DNA of 64,000 nucleotides from Tupaia tana (taxonomy: Eukaryota; Chordata; Mammalia; Scandentia; Tupaiidae), in the NCBI GenBank assembly GCA_026018925.1, contig JAKSZU010000008.1:7554415-7618414 (forward strand), read 5' to 3'. The notes under the pieces are model-generated. The model was not told where the DNA came from. It made no database searches and was given only the letters and a program-made list of their open reading frames with translations. Shown in pieces: positions 42,254 through 53,626 of the stretch. The translations under genes and the position numbers were made by a program. Each line of letters starts with the position of its first letter. Position 1 is the first letter of the stretch.

Positions 42254-43669
42254 AATTAAATGCAGACACACAGAAATAAGAGTTCAAAAACTAAGAAAAT
42301 GGGCAATTTAATTGTAGGGACAAAGTCTGGAGTTGAATATTTTATCCCAGAGTTCAATCTGGAAGATCGTACCTCAACAGAAACAGAAGAAAGATTAAGT
42401 ACATGAGTCTGAACTGATGAAACAGCATTCTATTACTTGACTAAGATATTGCTGCTTTTCTTCTAAGCTTTGTTGTCCGGTTTTAAGGATTTTTATCCTG
42501 TCTTGAGCTGTCAATAGTTTCATGTACCTACTATTTGAACAAAATACCAACCTAATGGGAACCAGCAGTTAGCGTAATGGCTATGTCGCTGGACTCCCAT
42601 GTAGTCGACCGCGGTTCGCGTCCCGGACCTGGTGGCTTAAAACTCACGCCGGGCGCGTGTGCGTGCGTGCCCAAGATCCCGAGAGCAGAATGGAGGAGAA
42701 GGGATTGCGGCGTGACCATCCCCCCTGGGGGGTGATTTCTCGCTTTCTGTCTCTATGTCTCTCTCTCTCTGTCTGGCGAGCGCACGCGCCCTATAGCGAA
42801 AAACCTCTCCAAAAAAAAAAAATACCAACCTATTTCTAGGCTTCAAATTGCAAGGAAATAACCTTACCAGTTCAAAACTGCCTTTCTTGAAACCACCAGC
42901 TGAACTTGCTATTGAAAGTAGTTAGATTACTTATGATATGATGTGGTCAACAAAATGTTGGGGGAAAAGGAATTGAAGACAACTGTAGACAGCAGAAATA
43001 GTGTAACAAGAGAGTGGAATAGGGCAGAGGGTCAGACATGGGGTAAAAAACATATATATATGAAAGTAGTAATGGAATTTTATGGATGATAACATGCATG
43101 ATTAAGCCACTATGCAATTTACTCTAGAGGGGAAACCACATTTAGTATGTTGTGATGATGCTCAGGGAATGAATGTAAATTAAAAAAAAATTCAGAGAAA
43201 AAAATACTAAAACTGTTACCAAAATTTAAAGAAAAAACTGTATTTGATGACCACAGTAAGCTATATAGCCCCAGCTAGGTACTATTTTATAGTATGTTCA
43301 TTCTGCTCACTGAGGTTTATGCCTAAAGTCATACATGGGTTCTTGTGTATGTATATATCAGCTGTGCTTGCTATTGCAAATATTTAGACAAATTAAGTTC
43401 ATTAGCAAATCAATTAAATGGGGGGGATAGGCATAGAAAGCAATCATGGATACCAGAGACAATGGGAGGAGGGCTGGACAGGGCAGAGGGTTAGGGATTG
43501 GGAATCAAGGATGGGGAAAAAAAAAAAAAACGCAAAATATACAAGACATAAGAAATGAAAAATTGTTTGTTGATAACACGTATGTTGATGTGCTTGATTG
43601 AGCCAACAGTCAGTGTAATTTGGATGAAAAATTCATTTTGTATACTGTAATGATGTATAGCATATTAAT
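42254..43669 (+). other. long 3' region of the half-L1
   Basis: No ORF2 homology. Two related segments occur: 42,955-43,190 (CATGGGGTAAAAAACATATA ... GATAACATGCATGATTAAGC ... GTTGTGATGATGCTCAGGG) and 43,430-43,680 (CAAGGATGGGGAAAAAAAAA ... GATAACACGTATGTTGATGT ... ACTGTAATGATGTATAGC). The terminal domain looks duplicated within the 3' UTR. The second segment also matches the stand-alone fragment at 20,720-20,925. Confidence 0.75.
42558..42818 (+). repeat. tRNA-like SINE, youngest subtype, with TSD
   Basis: Near-consensus copy in the half-L1 3' region: GGAACCAGCAGTTAGCGTAA, ACGCCGGGCGCGTGTGCGTG, CCCCCCTGGGGGG, CCTATAGCGAAAAACCTCTC. TSD AAATACCAACCTAAT / AAATACCAACCTATT (about 42,542-42,556 and 42,819-42,833). 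Confidence 0.95.
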
Positions 43670-43740
43670 GTTAAAAAAAAGAAAAATAAATTAATAAATA
43701 AAAAAATAAAAAGAAAATAAAAAAATAAAAAGCATTTATC

Positions 43741-44271
43741 TTCACACATGTTTCTTTACACATGTACCCTTTCTCGGCTCCCTGTGTGTCTCAAATGAAG
43801 CTGTCCTCTGATCACTCATCACCACAATAGCTGCAGACGTTTGGAGTTCCAGCCACAATGCAGCGAACTTGCATTCTTAGTTCATTTGTAGCAAGGACCC
43901 TGGCAGCACTCCTAAAAATAGCCTGGAGCAAAGCACTCACAGCTGCCTTCCTCACGTATGTATCAGCTACCATCCTCACCATATGTACTCCTGGCATCGG
44001 ATGATCCTGCCGCCCAAAGGACCCAGATTACGTTTGCAAGGGTGCTCTTCATTTACAAAGGCAATTTTAAGATTTTCTAAAGTTTCATAAATGATCATAT
44101 TCTACATAAACTATGATGGGAGGTCCCCTGCCACCACCACCTACCTCCTCATTCTCACAGACCCTCAAAATTCTGCTGAGTCCCAGTCAATAAGCAGAGG
44201 CTGTTCTCTACATTTAGACAACCAGAACACTGAGTCCTAGAGCACCCATTCTGCCTTTGATTTCCTTTTGC
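43741..44271. other. unrecognised sequence
   Basis: No gene or repeat recognised. A 61-codon minus-strand frame at 43,812-43,997 has no family resemblance. Confidence 0.35.
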
Positions 44272-45268
44272 AGTCATGTAAGCGTAACAATGTTTCAGTC
44301 ACCGACAGATGGTGTATGACCCCCTGGTCCCATAAGATAAATAATAGAACTAAGAAATTCCTATTGCCTAGTGACCTTGTAACCATGGTAACATCAGAGT
44401 GCAATGCATTACTTGCCTGTTTGTGGTAATGTGGGTGTAAACAAGCCTATTGTGCTGCCAGTCATATAAAAATACAACACAATTATGTACAGCACATGAT
44501 CCTTGATAATAAACAACTATGCTACAGACTTGTGTGTTTACAAAATACATTACATTTTTTAAATAATTATTTTATTTTATTTTATTTATTATTATTATTA
44601 TTTTAATTTGACCAGAGAAAGACACAGAGAGAGAGAGTGAGAAAGCAAGCCATCAGGTCCAGGACTTGAACTGTGGTTAGCCATATGGGAGTCTAGCGCC
44701 CCAATCACCATGCAATCTACTGCCCCCTACATTATACTTTTTATCATTATTTTAGACTGTACTCCTATTTATTAAAATTAAAATTAAATAAAAATAAAAC
44801 ATTGCCATAAACAGTAAGCCTCGTATATCCTGTGTTTGTTTACCTGGTCTCTTGACCACATCATCTTTCTCTTGTGCTTGACTTAATTTTGTGTTATGTT
44901 GTCCATCCTGGCCTCTTGGCCTACAAAATCTACCTCTATCATTGCCATGAAGAGGCATACTGGGTGATGAACCTGGAGATAAAATTAAAAGGGATTTATG
45001 ACTACTAAGATATGCATTTATGCTGTATCTTTACTGTACCTGTTCTATGTTTAGATATGTCTGATACACAAGTACTCGCCATTGTGTTATCTGAACCTTC
45101 GGTACTCAGTCCGAGGCATGCTGGACAGCTTTGTAGCCTAGAGCAATGGGCTGCACCATACCACCTACACGTGCCGTCCACTGTACCATCCAGCTGTGTG
45201 TGTGTGCAGTCTACGATGTTTCATGATGGAACTGCCCAGTGACACATCTTTCAGTACATCTCCCATCT
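44272..45268 (-). mobile_element. Tigger-type (pogo) DNA transposon remnant
   Basis: Left end CAGTCATGTAAGCGTAACAA. Then GTCCCATAAGATAAATAATA, CCTATTGCCTAGTGACCTTG, GCATTACTTGCCTGTTTGTG, TGTAAACAAGCCTATTGTGC and ATTATGTACAGCACATGATC. After an inserted SINE: TTTTAGACTGTACTCCTATT, and near the right end TCTATGTTTAGATATGTCTG, GCTTTGTAGCCTAGAGCAAT and CTACGATGTTTCATGATGG. This order matches a Tigger family (Tigger3-like by memory) internal-deletion derivative. No transposase frame remains. Orientation is tentative. Confidence 0.8.
44558..44728 (-). repeat. short tRNA-like SINE (subtype C)
   Basis: ATTTGACCAGAGAAAGACAC, CAAGCCATCAGGTCCAGGAC, GGGAGTCTAGCGCCCCAATC, CCATGCAATCTACTGCCCCC. Inserted in the Tigger remnant; probable TSD TACATTACATTTTTT / TACATTATACTTTTT. 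Confidence 0.82.
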
Positions 45269-45384
45269 TTCCATGACCCAGGACTGCACACAGCAGAAAC
45301 ATTTATCTGAAACATCCAAGAGCTGACATTCCAAGTCCAGACTTCTAAGACTAAGCTTTCTTAACATCAAAAGAGCGCCATGAT

Positions 45385-45649
45385 GGGACCAGCAGTTAGT
45401 GTAATGGGTATGTCGCTGGACTCCCACGTAGTCGACTGCGATTCAAGTCGTGGACCCGGTGGCTTAAACTCACGGCGGGCGTGTGTGCATGCGTGCCCAA
45501 GATCCCGAGAGGAGAATGGAGGAGAAGGGATTGCGGTGTGGCCATCCCCTCTGGGGGTGATTTCTTGCTTTCTATCTCTCTGTCTGTCTGGCGAGCGCAT
45601 GCGCCCTGTAGCAAAAACCTCTCCAAAAAAAGAAGGAAAAAAAAAAAAA
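45385..45649 (+). repeat. tRNA-like SINE, young, with TSD
   Basis: GGGACCAGCAGTTAGTGTAA to CCTGTAGCAAAAACCTCTCC plus an A-rich tail. TSD AGAGCGCCATGAT / AGAGCACCATGAT at about 45,372-45,384 and 45,651-45,663. Confidence 0.94.
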
Positions 45650-45663
45650 AAGAGCACCATGAT

Positions 45664-46379
45664 TAAAAACAACGCTTCCCCCCAAAAAAGATATATTAAG
45701 CCTCTGGAATATGGTCTCACTCCCTGCCTTTGCAGACAGAACAAGTAGCAATTACCCACACCAGCTTCAGTACCAGATTAGTATTTGCCTGAAAATGTCT
45801 CCGATAATAACAGCCTCATACACAAATCACAAACAACTTTCAATCATTATGATGTTATTATTTTTTTAATTTATGTTAAATTTGTGTTATTTAGAAATAA
45901 CCTCCTATAATTTACTTAATTTATTCTTTCAAAAAATTGACATCAAAGTTTCCAAAAGCAGAGCCAAGTCAGATCATCATAGGAGCCCAATTTACTGCTA
46001 AATAAATTGCTAAAACTTTGGTTAGCACTTAGGTGTATTATTGTCACTTTCAACTTATAAGCTCTAGTCAAATGCTTTATTCTTTCCTGAAAACCTTTAA
46101 CTTCCCCTTCCTGACAGTGAGCAGAGCTACCATCTACTGGTCACTCAAGCCAGAAACCTAGGTGTCAGTCTCACCCCCTCCCTCTCTTCCACATCCTTCT
46201 CATTTCAAAGGTTAAAATTTTTTTTCATTCTGATGTTACAGATATCTCCTTATTCAATATTGTTCTCTCTATTTGCATTAACATTGAGTCAACAAACACC
46301 AAAAATGAATTAGATATTGTCCCTATTTTCAAGAGCATTACTGTCCATTAAGAAAGAAAAAATAAGTTCAAAGTTAATC
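45664..46379. other. unrecognised sequence
   Basis: No gene or repeat recognised. Confidence 0.35.
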
Positions 46380-46495
46380 ATCACACTCATCATAGTTCAT
46401 GTTTATTATTTATAATGTGTCAAACTCCATTACATCAAATTCTCCAAATGACTCTAACAGCTAAATATTGTCATTATCCTATATCAGATATCAAT
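46380..46495 (-). repeat. possible MIR remnant
   Basis: GTTTATTATTTATAATGTGT, CAAATTCTCCAAATGACTCT, TAACAGCTAAATATTGTCAT: the order of the reversed 5' half of MIR, weakly conserved. Confidence 0.45.
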
Positions 46496-46509
46496 GTGAC
46501 TTAGTCACG

Positions 46510-46690
46510 CTTAGCAAGTTACAGAATACAAGAGCAATATACAAAAATTAACTGTGTTGCTATATGCTAACAACAGATAGCTAGAAATTTATTTTTAAAT
46601 GTCATTTACAGTAGCATCAAAAAATAAAGAATATACTTTAGGATAAATATGACAAAAATGTGAAAGACCTATTAGAGTAGGCATAATTCT
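46510..46690 (+). mobile_element. old L1 ORF2 fragment
   Basis: CAATATACAAAAATTAACTG, TGTTGCTATATGCTAACAAC, AGTAGCATCAAAAAATAAAG, AGGATAAATATGACAAAAAT: the ORF2 segment shortly after the reverse-transcriptase core. Non-coding. Confidence 0.8.
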
Positions 46691-46761
46691 AAAATTACCT
46701 CAATGAGCCATACTCTTGGATAGTCCACACTCTTCTTGAGTGTGGGTGGGAAATTTATCTG

Positions 46762-48475
46762 ACTTCTTTATTTTAGAAATTTATTTAATATACTCAATCA
46801 CTATGCATCACCACAGCTTATAAAATGAATTTTCCCAGCATGAATGCACTGCACAAAAGTCCAGTTAAAGATATTATCATACACGTTATCATCAACAGAC
46901 AACCCTCCATTTCTGTCCCTTAAATGTCTTACTTCTCTATTTTCTCCCTGATTCCCTTCCTCTCACCCTCCCCCATCTCCCATCCTCCTCCCACACTATC
47001 TCCAATATCCGCAACTATTCTCTGTACTTCTATATCCTCCAATCTTTCCGTTTTCACCATAGTTGCGGACATTTGGTATATATTAAGTGGGGATTTACAA
47101 TGTCCTCTTTCATAGTCTGACTTTCTTCATTCAGCAGTAAATCTTCCATATCCATCCACTTTCTACAAATGCCAGGGTCACATTGCTTTTTATGGCTGAG
47201 TAGTATTCCATACTGTATATGTGCCATCTGTTCATCTGTTTGTGCACATTTGGGTAAATAATGCCACAATAAACATGGATATGCAAGCACTTTCCTGACT
47301 GAATGTTTTCCTATCCTTTGGGTAGATATTCAGGAGTAGAATTGCTGGCAATTCTATTTGTAGGTCTTTGAGGAACCTCCATATGGTTCTCCACAGTGGT
47401 CATACTAATTTACATTTCCACCAACAGTATAAGAGAGTTTCCATTCCACCACAGCCTCACTAACACTTATCATTATTTTTTTAATTTTAGCCATTCTGAC
47501 TAGGATTAGGTGGTTTTTCATTGTGGTTTTGATTTGCATCTCCTTTATATTAGGGAATGCTGAGCATTGTTTTATATGCTTTTTGGTTGTTCATATGTCT
47601 GTTCAACTCATTTACCCATCTTTTAATTGGGTTGATCATTTTGGGGGGAGGTAAGCCTCTTGAGTTCCCTGTATATTCTGTTTTTCAGTCCCTTGTCTGA
47701 GGCATAGTAACTACTCAAATATATTCTCCCAGTCTGAGGGTTGCCAGTTCACTCTATTGTTTCTTTTGCTGAGCAGAAACTTTTTAATCTGATGTAATGC
47801 CATTTGTCTATTTTTGTGATTATAGCCTATGCTTGAGGAGTCTCATTTAAGAAGTTTTTGCCTGCTCCAACATCTCCAAGAGTTTTCTCTTTTTTGAGTA
47901 CCATTCGCTAAAGAAATCTTTTCCCCACTGATGCACTTTGCCAAAAATCAGTTGGCCAAATGTTTGCGGGGTTATTTCTGGGGTCATACTCTATTCCATT
48001 GATCCACATGCCTATTTTTATGTCAATACCACGCTGTTTTGATTATCTCAGCTTTGTAAAATATTTTGGGGTCAGGGAGTGAGATGCCTCCTAGTCTGCT
48101 TTTCTTGCACAGTATTGCTTTGGTAAATACAAGATCTCTTTGTATTCCAGATGAATTCAGTGATTATTTTTTTTAATCTGTAAAGAATATTCCCGGTACT
48201 TTTATTGGGATTACATTGAATTTGTAGATTAATTAGGGTAGAATTGACATTTTGATTAAATTAATTCTTTCAATCCAGGAACATGGATGTCTTTCCTCTT
48301 TGTTGTGTCATTTTCAATTTCTTCTTTTAGTTTTTCATAGTTTTCCTTGTACAGGTCTTTGATTTATTTGGTTAGGTTTATTCCTAGATACTTTATTTCT
48401 TTTGTGGCTATTGTAAACATAATTGTTTTCTTCAGTTCTAACTCAGTCTGTTCACTGTTGGTGTATAGAAGTGCA
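46762..48475 (-). mobile_element. decayed L1 (copy 2), 3' UTR and ORF2 C-terminal half
   Basis: Minus-strand L1: 3' UTR from about 46,762, ORF2 end at about 47,090 (reverse-complement codons for MAHIQYGILLS and MDMEDLLLNEESQTMKE), continuing through the Cys-rich and post-RT regions to about 48,475, where a SINE interrupts. Many frameshifts. It continues at 48,759, 49,492 and 54,363. Confidence 0.9.
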
Positions 48476-48758
48476 AAATTTTTTTATTTTTTTTTTTTTT
48501 TGAGAGAGAGTTTTTCGCTATAGGGCACGTGCGCTCGCCAGACAGACAGAGAGAGACATAGAGACAGAAAGCGAGAAATCACCCCCCAGGGGGGATGGTC
48601 ACACTGCAATCCCTTCTCCTCCATTCTCCTCTCGGGATCTTGGGCACGTACGCTCACGCGCCCAGCGTGAGTTTTAAGCCACCGGGTCCAGGACGCGAAC
48701 CGCAGTCGACTACGTGGGAGTCCAGCGACGTAGCCATTACGCCAACTGCTGGTTCCCG
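48476..48758 (-). repeat. tRNA-like SINE, young, in L1 copy 2
   Basis: T-rich start, GAGTTTTTCGCTATAGGGCA, CCCCCCAGGGGGGATGG, head ending GCCAACTGCTGGTTCC. The L1 reads across it; short TSD AGAAGTGC. Confidence 0.93.
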
Positions 48759-49217
48759 AGAAGTGCTATAGCTTTTTGTATGTTGATTTTTGTGTCCTGC
48801 CACTTTACTGTATTCATTTGTTACTTTTCTTTGTGGTTTCTTTTGGGTTTTCTATGTACATAATCACATCATCTGCAAACAGAGATAATTTCACTTCTTC
48901 TTTCTTTAATTGAATGCCTTTTATTTTAGTCTCTTGTCTGATTGCATTGGCTAGGACTTCAGGACTATATTGAAAAGGAGTGGAAAAAATGGGCAGCCTT
49001 GTCTTATTCCAGTTTTTAGGAATTCAGTATGATGTTAGCTCTGGGTTTTTTCATATGTGGCTTTTATTGTGTTAAGAAATGTCCCTTCTATGCCAATTTT
49101 GCTGAGAGTCTTAATTATGAAGGAATGTTATATTTTATCAAACATTTTTTCTGCATTGATTGATATGATCGTATAGATTTTATTTTTCTTTCCATTAATA
49201 TAGTGTATTACAATTCA
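48759..49217 (-). mobile_element. decayed L1 (copy 2), reverse-transcriptase segment
   Basis: Continuation of the ORF2 remnant, with the reversed FADD-region relic near 48,860-48,890 (ACATAATCACATCATCTGCA) and the region around GGGCAGCCTTGTCTTATTCC. Ends at the next SINE. Confidence 0.9.
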
Positions 49218-49471
49218 TTTTCTTTTTAAGAGAGATTTTTGTTCTAAGGTGCATGCACTCTCTGGAGACACAGAGAGAGAGAAAGTGAGAAATAGCCCCC
49301 CTGGGGGGACAACCACACCACAATCCCTTCTCCCCTATTCTCTTTTCGGGATCTTGGGCATGCATGGACATGCATCAGGCATGAGTTTTAAATTGATAGG
49401 TCTGGGACTCAAGCCGTGGTCACCTATGTGGGAGTCCAGAGACATAACCACTATGCCATCCACTGGTCCCC
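49218..49471 (-). repeat. tRNA-like SINE, intermediate, with TSD, in L1 copy 2
   Basis: GAGAGATTTTTGTTCTAAGG to CATCCACTGGTCC. TSD TAATATAGTGTATTACAATT / TAATATGGTTTATTACATTT at about 49,197-49,216 and 49,473-49,492, two small mismatches. Confidence 0.92.
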
Positions 49472-50870
49472 TAATATGGTTTATTACATTTATGTTTTTG
49501 CATATATTGAACCATCTTTGTATTTCTAGAATAAAGCGTATCTGGTCATGGTGTCTAATTATTTAATATGTTATTGGGTATGATTTGCTAGTATCTTATT
49601 GAGAACTTTTGCATTTGTATTTATTAGAGATATTGTTCTTAGCTTTCTTTTTTCTGTGGGCCCTTATCTATTTGGGGGATGAGGGTGGTTGAGGCTTCCT
49701 AGAGTGAATTTTGGAGGGTTCATTCCTTTTGGATCTTTAGAAATAGTTTGAGTAGAATTGGGGTTAGCTCTTCTTTAAAAGTTTTGCAGAATTCAGGAGT
49801 GAAACCATTGGGATCTGGGTTTTTCTTTGTTGGGCAGTTATTCATCACTGATTCAATTTCACTGCTTGGAATTGATTTATTTAGGTTTTATGTGTCTTCC
49901 TGATTCAGTTTTGGTAGCTTATACATGTCCTGAAATTTGTCCATCTCATCCAGGTTTTCTTCCTTATTGGCAAATAGTTGCTCATAATATTCTCTAATGA
50001 TCTTTTGTATTTCTGCTACATCTGTTATAATATTGCCTGTTTCATTACAAATTTGATTTATCTGGTTCCTTTCTCTCTTCTTCTTAGTCTAGCTAATAGT
50101 GATGTTTATCATCTCAAAGAACCAGCTTTTGATTTCATTTATATTTTGTATAGTTCGTTTATTCTCTATTTCATTCATTTCTGCTAGAATCTTTTTATTT
50201 TTCTCATGGCATTTTTTGAGGGGCTTTTGTTGGTGTTTTTCTAGTTTCCTGAAATGTGTTGTCAGATTGTCCATTTGCCACTTTTTCATCTTTTTCTAAT
50301 GTGCACTAATTGATAAGAACTTCCCTCTCACATTTACTTTTGCTGTGTCCCCTAGATTATGGAAACTCATGTGCTCATTTTCATTGGTTTCAATTAATCT
50401 TTTTATTTCACTCTTAATTTCTTCAGTGGTTGATAAGTCATCCAGGTGTAGATTGTTTAGTGTCCATATGTTTGTGTATTTTCTGGGGATTTTCCTGACA
50501 TGAATTTCAATTTTAGTTCCATCATGGTCAGAGAAGATGCCGATTATAGTTTCTATGCCTTTGAATTTGTAAAAGCTTGTTTTGTGCCATGTCATGTGGT
50601 AAAATCTTCGAAAGATTCCATGCGGGGGTAAAAAAATACATATTTCATGGTTGCTGTGTGGAAGGTTATAGAGATGTCTGTCAAGTCCATTTGATTTATG
50701 GTGCCATTTAGATCTTGTATCTCTCTGCTTATTTTTTGTCTAGATGATCTGTCCGAAGGAGATAGTGAGGTGTTGAGATTGCAAAAATTAGTGTCTGTTT
50801 CTCCCTTTAGAACTAGCAGTCTTTCTTTCACATATTTGAGTGCTGAGTGCTCCCCAGTTGGGTGCATAGA
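49472..50870 (-). mobile_element. decayed L1 (copy 2), ORF2 N-terminal half
   Basis: Reverse-strand remnants of the fingers/pre-RT and endonuclease domains. Reverse-complement codons give MTWHKTSFYKFKGIETIIGI and SDHDGTKIEIH near 50,500. The sequence breaks at GTTGGGTGCATAG (50,870) and resumes at 54,363 with GCATAGATATTAATAAG. Confidence 0.9.
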
Positions 50871-51368
50871 ATTGTTTTTTAAGGTTTTTGCCTTAGGGCA
50901 TGTGCACTCGCTGGAGAGAGAGACAGACACAGTGAGAGAGAAAGTGAGAAATCACCCCCCAGGAGGATGGCCACACCACAATCCATTCTCCTCCTGGAAT
51001 CTCAGGCACTCTCTCACGTGCACCCGATGTCATTTTTTTTTTTTTTTTTTTTTTGGAGAGATTTTTGCCATAGGGTGCGCGCTCGCCAGACAGACAGAGA
51101 CAGAAAGCGAGAAATCGCCCCCCAGGGGGGATGGCCACGCCGCAATCCCTTCTCCTCCATTCTCCTCTCGGGATCTTGGGCACGCACACCATAAGCCACC
51201 GAGTCCGGACACGAACCGGGTTGACTACGTGGGAGTCCAGCGACATAGCCATTACGCTAACTACTGGTCCCGCACCCGATGTCATTTTGAAGTCACCAGG
51301 TCTGGGACTGAAACTGCAGTGGACCACGTGGGAGTTCATGGACGTAACCGCTACGCCATCTACTGGTC
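50871..51368 (-). repeat. tRNA-like SINE split by another SINE
   Basis: Outer copy: GGTTTTTGCCTTAGGGCATG to GCACCCGATGTCATTTT (left part, to 51,036), resuming at 51,288 with GAAGTCACCAGGTCTGGG and ending CGCCATCTACTGGTCCTG. The middle is the inner SINE. Confidence 0.88.
51037..51270 (-). repeat. tRNA-like SINE nested in a SINE, with TSD
   Basis: Poly(T), GGAGAGATTTTTGCCATAGG, intact palindrome, slightly deleted head. TSD GCACCCGATGTCATTTT at 51,020-51,036 and 51,271-51,287 (exact), lying inside the outer SINE. Confidence 0.94.
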
Positions 51369-52399
51369 CTGATTTTTTATTTTTATTTATTTGTATTTTT
51401 TTTAAAGAATGATTGCTGGTGTCTCTGGATCCGGAAGCGGGTGGCAGTGACCACCGGTGCTGACAACTGCGGGCAGGGCGCGGCCTGGGGTTATCACCAT
51501 GCGCCTCGACCCCGAAATGGTGCTGCGGGCCAAGCACCTGCTGAAGCCGCTGCCCAGCAGACCCAGACCGCGACGCTGTATCCCACCTGCCGCCCTTGTT
51601 TGATGGCTCGGGTCCCCAGCGTTCAACTTCCATCAAGGCAGACACAAGTGGCACCACCATGAAAATCATAGCCGTGTACGACACCAACCCGGCCAAGTTC
51701 CAGACCTTGCAGAGCTTCCTGGAGGTGCAGAAAGAGAGGGATGGAGCAGAGTGGCCCAAAGCGGGGGCCACGCTGGAACTGATAAACAGGCCTGCGCTTC
51801 ATCCCCGTCTTCCTCCAGAATATCTGCCACGGCCACCCGGACGAGAACCACCCCAACCATATCGCGTCAACGCTACGAGATGACCCTCAAAAAGTACCGC
51901 AGCTAGATGGTGCAGAAGATACTCCCGCACTGCGTATGCGGACCCAGAAGTCCACTTCCTGAAAGCGCTCCCCAAGGTACAGGATGTGACAGAGGAGTGT
52001 CTGGAGAAGATCCACCTCTTCCTGGTCAACTACAGGGCCACCATCGATGTCATCTACGAGATGCACCCGAAGATGAACACAGAGCTCAACCACAAGGTGT
52101 ACACGCTCCCGGAGTGGCCGCGGTCAGGAACCCGCGGCAGGGATCGCTGTGAATCCCTCCACCAGGCTGCCCCTGGCTCAGTGCCCAAGGGCGGCCCGGA
52201 GTCCAGTCGGGGTCTGCAGGGGACGGCTGGTTTTTTAAGTCTTTCTGGGATTTTTTTGGTCTATTTTAATGGAGCAATAAATAACAGCCCTACTTCCAAA
52301 TCTCCTTCGAATTTCACAACAGCACAGACTGACATTTTTATGCCTTCATTTCTGTGTGGTCAAAACCAATGAACGTTTCTAATAAACCAGGTCCTGGGC

Positions 52400-52400
<1 letters not shown>

Positions 52401-52429
<29 letters not shown>
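52401..52429. repeat. (GT)n microsatellite in the retrocopied 3' UTR
   Basis: About 14 GT units directly after CCTGGGCT. Confidence 0.95.
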
Positions 52430-52434
<5 letters not shown>

Positions 52435-52792
52435 CCCCCCCACCCCCACGGAGCCCTGCTCTGGGGGGATGTCATGTACCTTGCTTTGAAAACAAGCATG
52501 TGCCCTTAGAGGATCTCACTGAATGGTGTGTTTGGGGGTGTTTTAAGGATTATGAAGAGTTTGATTCAAAATTAAGCAGGGCCCCTGTTGTGAGTTTTGT
52601 TGTTTTTCTTTTTTTTTTTTAAAGCAGACTGGTGTGCACCCTGGTGTTTGCACAGCCCAACCTCACAGCTCTGTCATTACACACCCTGTTCTTTTTGACT
52701 GTCTTTTTCCAGACAGGTTTTTTTGGTTAGTTGGTTGGTTGTTTTAGCTCAAACCAACCAAAAGCTTTGATGACCAACAGGTGTTTCTTTTC

Positions 52793-53063
52793 TTTTTTTT
52801 TTTGGGGAGGTTTTTTTTTTTTTCACTATAGGGCGCGTGTGCTCGCCAGACAGACAGAGAGAGACATAGAGACCGAAAGCGAGAAATCACCCCCCAGGGG
52901 GGATGGTCACGCCGCAATCCCTTCTCCTCCATTCTCCTCTCGGGATCTTGGGCACGCACGCACACGCGCCCGGCGTGAGTTGTAAGCCACCGGGTCCGAG
53001 ACGCAAACCGCGGTCGACTACGTGGGAGTCCAGTGACATAGCCATTACGCTAACTGCTGGTTA
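52793..53063 (-). repeat. tRNA-like SINE, youngest subtype, with TSD
   Basis: GGGCGCGTGTGCTCGCCAGA, CCCCCCAGGGGGG, CGCCCGGCGTGAGTTGTAAG, head ending GCTAACTGCTGGTT. TSD CAGGTGTTTCTTTT at about 52,779-52,792 and 53,066-53,079. Inserted in the GLTP retrocopy. Confidence 0.94.
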
Positions 53064-53284
53064 GCAGGTGTTTCTTTTAAAGCTATTCAGTACAACAGTT
53101 GACCACGGATGACTGCATTCACACTTTTCTGTGTCAATATTTTCCTCAGGGACCACTTTTCTAAACTACCTACCACATGTATTTTCTAGAGGGGACAGAC
53201 GAACCCTTCAGCTGTTGAGACCCAAGAAAATACTTCATTGCCTTAACTGCCCCTCCTGGCACTCAGAAGAACTGCATTTTTTTG

Positions 53285-53556
53285 GGGGGGAAGGGGAGAG
53301 GTTTTTCCTATTGGGCACTTGCACTCACCAGACAGAGAGAGACAGAGAGACAGAAAGCAAGAATCACCACCCCCCCCCCCCCGGGGGGATGACCACGCCG
53401 CAATCCCTTCTCCTCCATTCTCCTCTCGGGATCTTGGGCACACACGCACACATACATGCCCGGTGTGAGTTTTAAACTACCGGGTCTGGGACTCGAACCA
53501 TGGTCGACTACATGGGATTCTAGAGACACAGCCCTTACGCTAACTGCTGGTCCCAA
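53285..53556 (-). repeat. tRNA-like SINE with TSD and expanded C tract
   Basis: TSD AAGAACTGCATTTTTTTG at about 53,267-53,284 and 53,557-53,574. The central palindrome is expanded to roughly C14 then G6 at 53,368-53,387. Inserted in the GLTP retrocopy. Confidence 0.94.
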
Positions 53557-53626
53557 GAACTGCATTTTTTTGAAGTGTTGAGATAAACTCTCAAAGAACT
53601 GATGCGCATTAAAAAAAAACAATGAG

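Larger units (their letters stand above)
40989..43726 (+). mobile_element. ORF1-only 'half-L1' (HAL1-like) element, complete
   Basis: A bounded insertion with exact 14-bp TSDs. In order: two 113-bp 5' monomers (from 40,991), an L1 ORF1 (41,258-42,253), a roughly 1.45-kb 3' region with no ORF2 sequence, and an A-rich tail (43,670-43,726). A young SINE sits in the 3' region. As the whole element is framed by the TSDs, the absence of ORF2 was the inserted state, not a later deletion. This is the architecture of HAL1 elements known from mammals, which depend on L1 ORF2 protein in trans. The preserved ORF1 and TSD suggest relatively recent activity. Confidence 0.88.
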
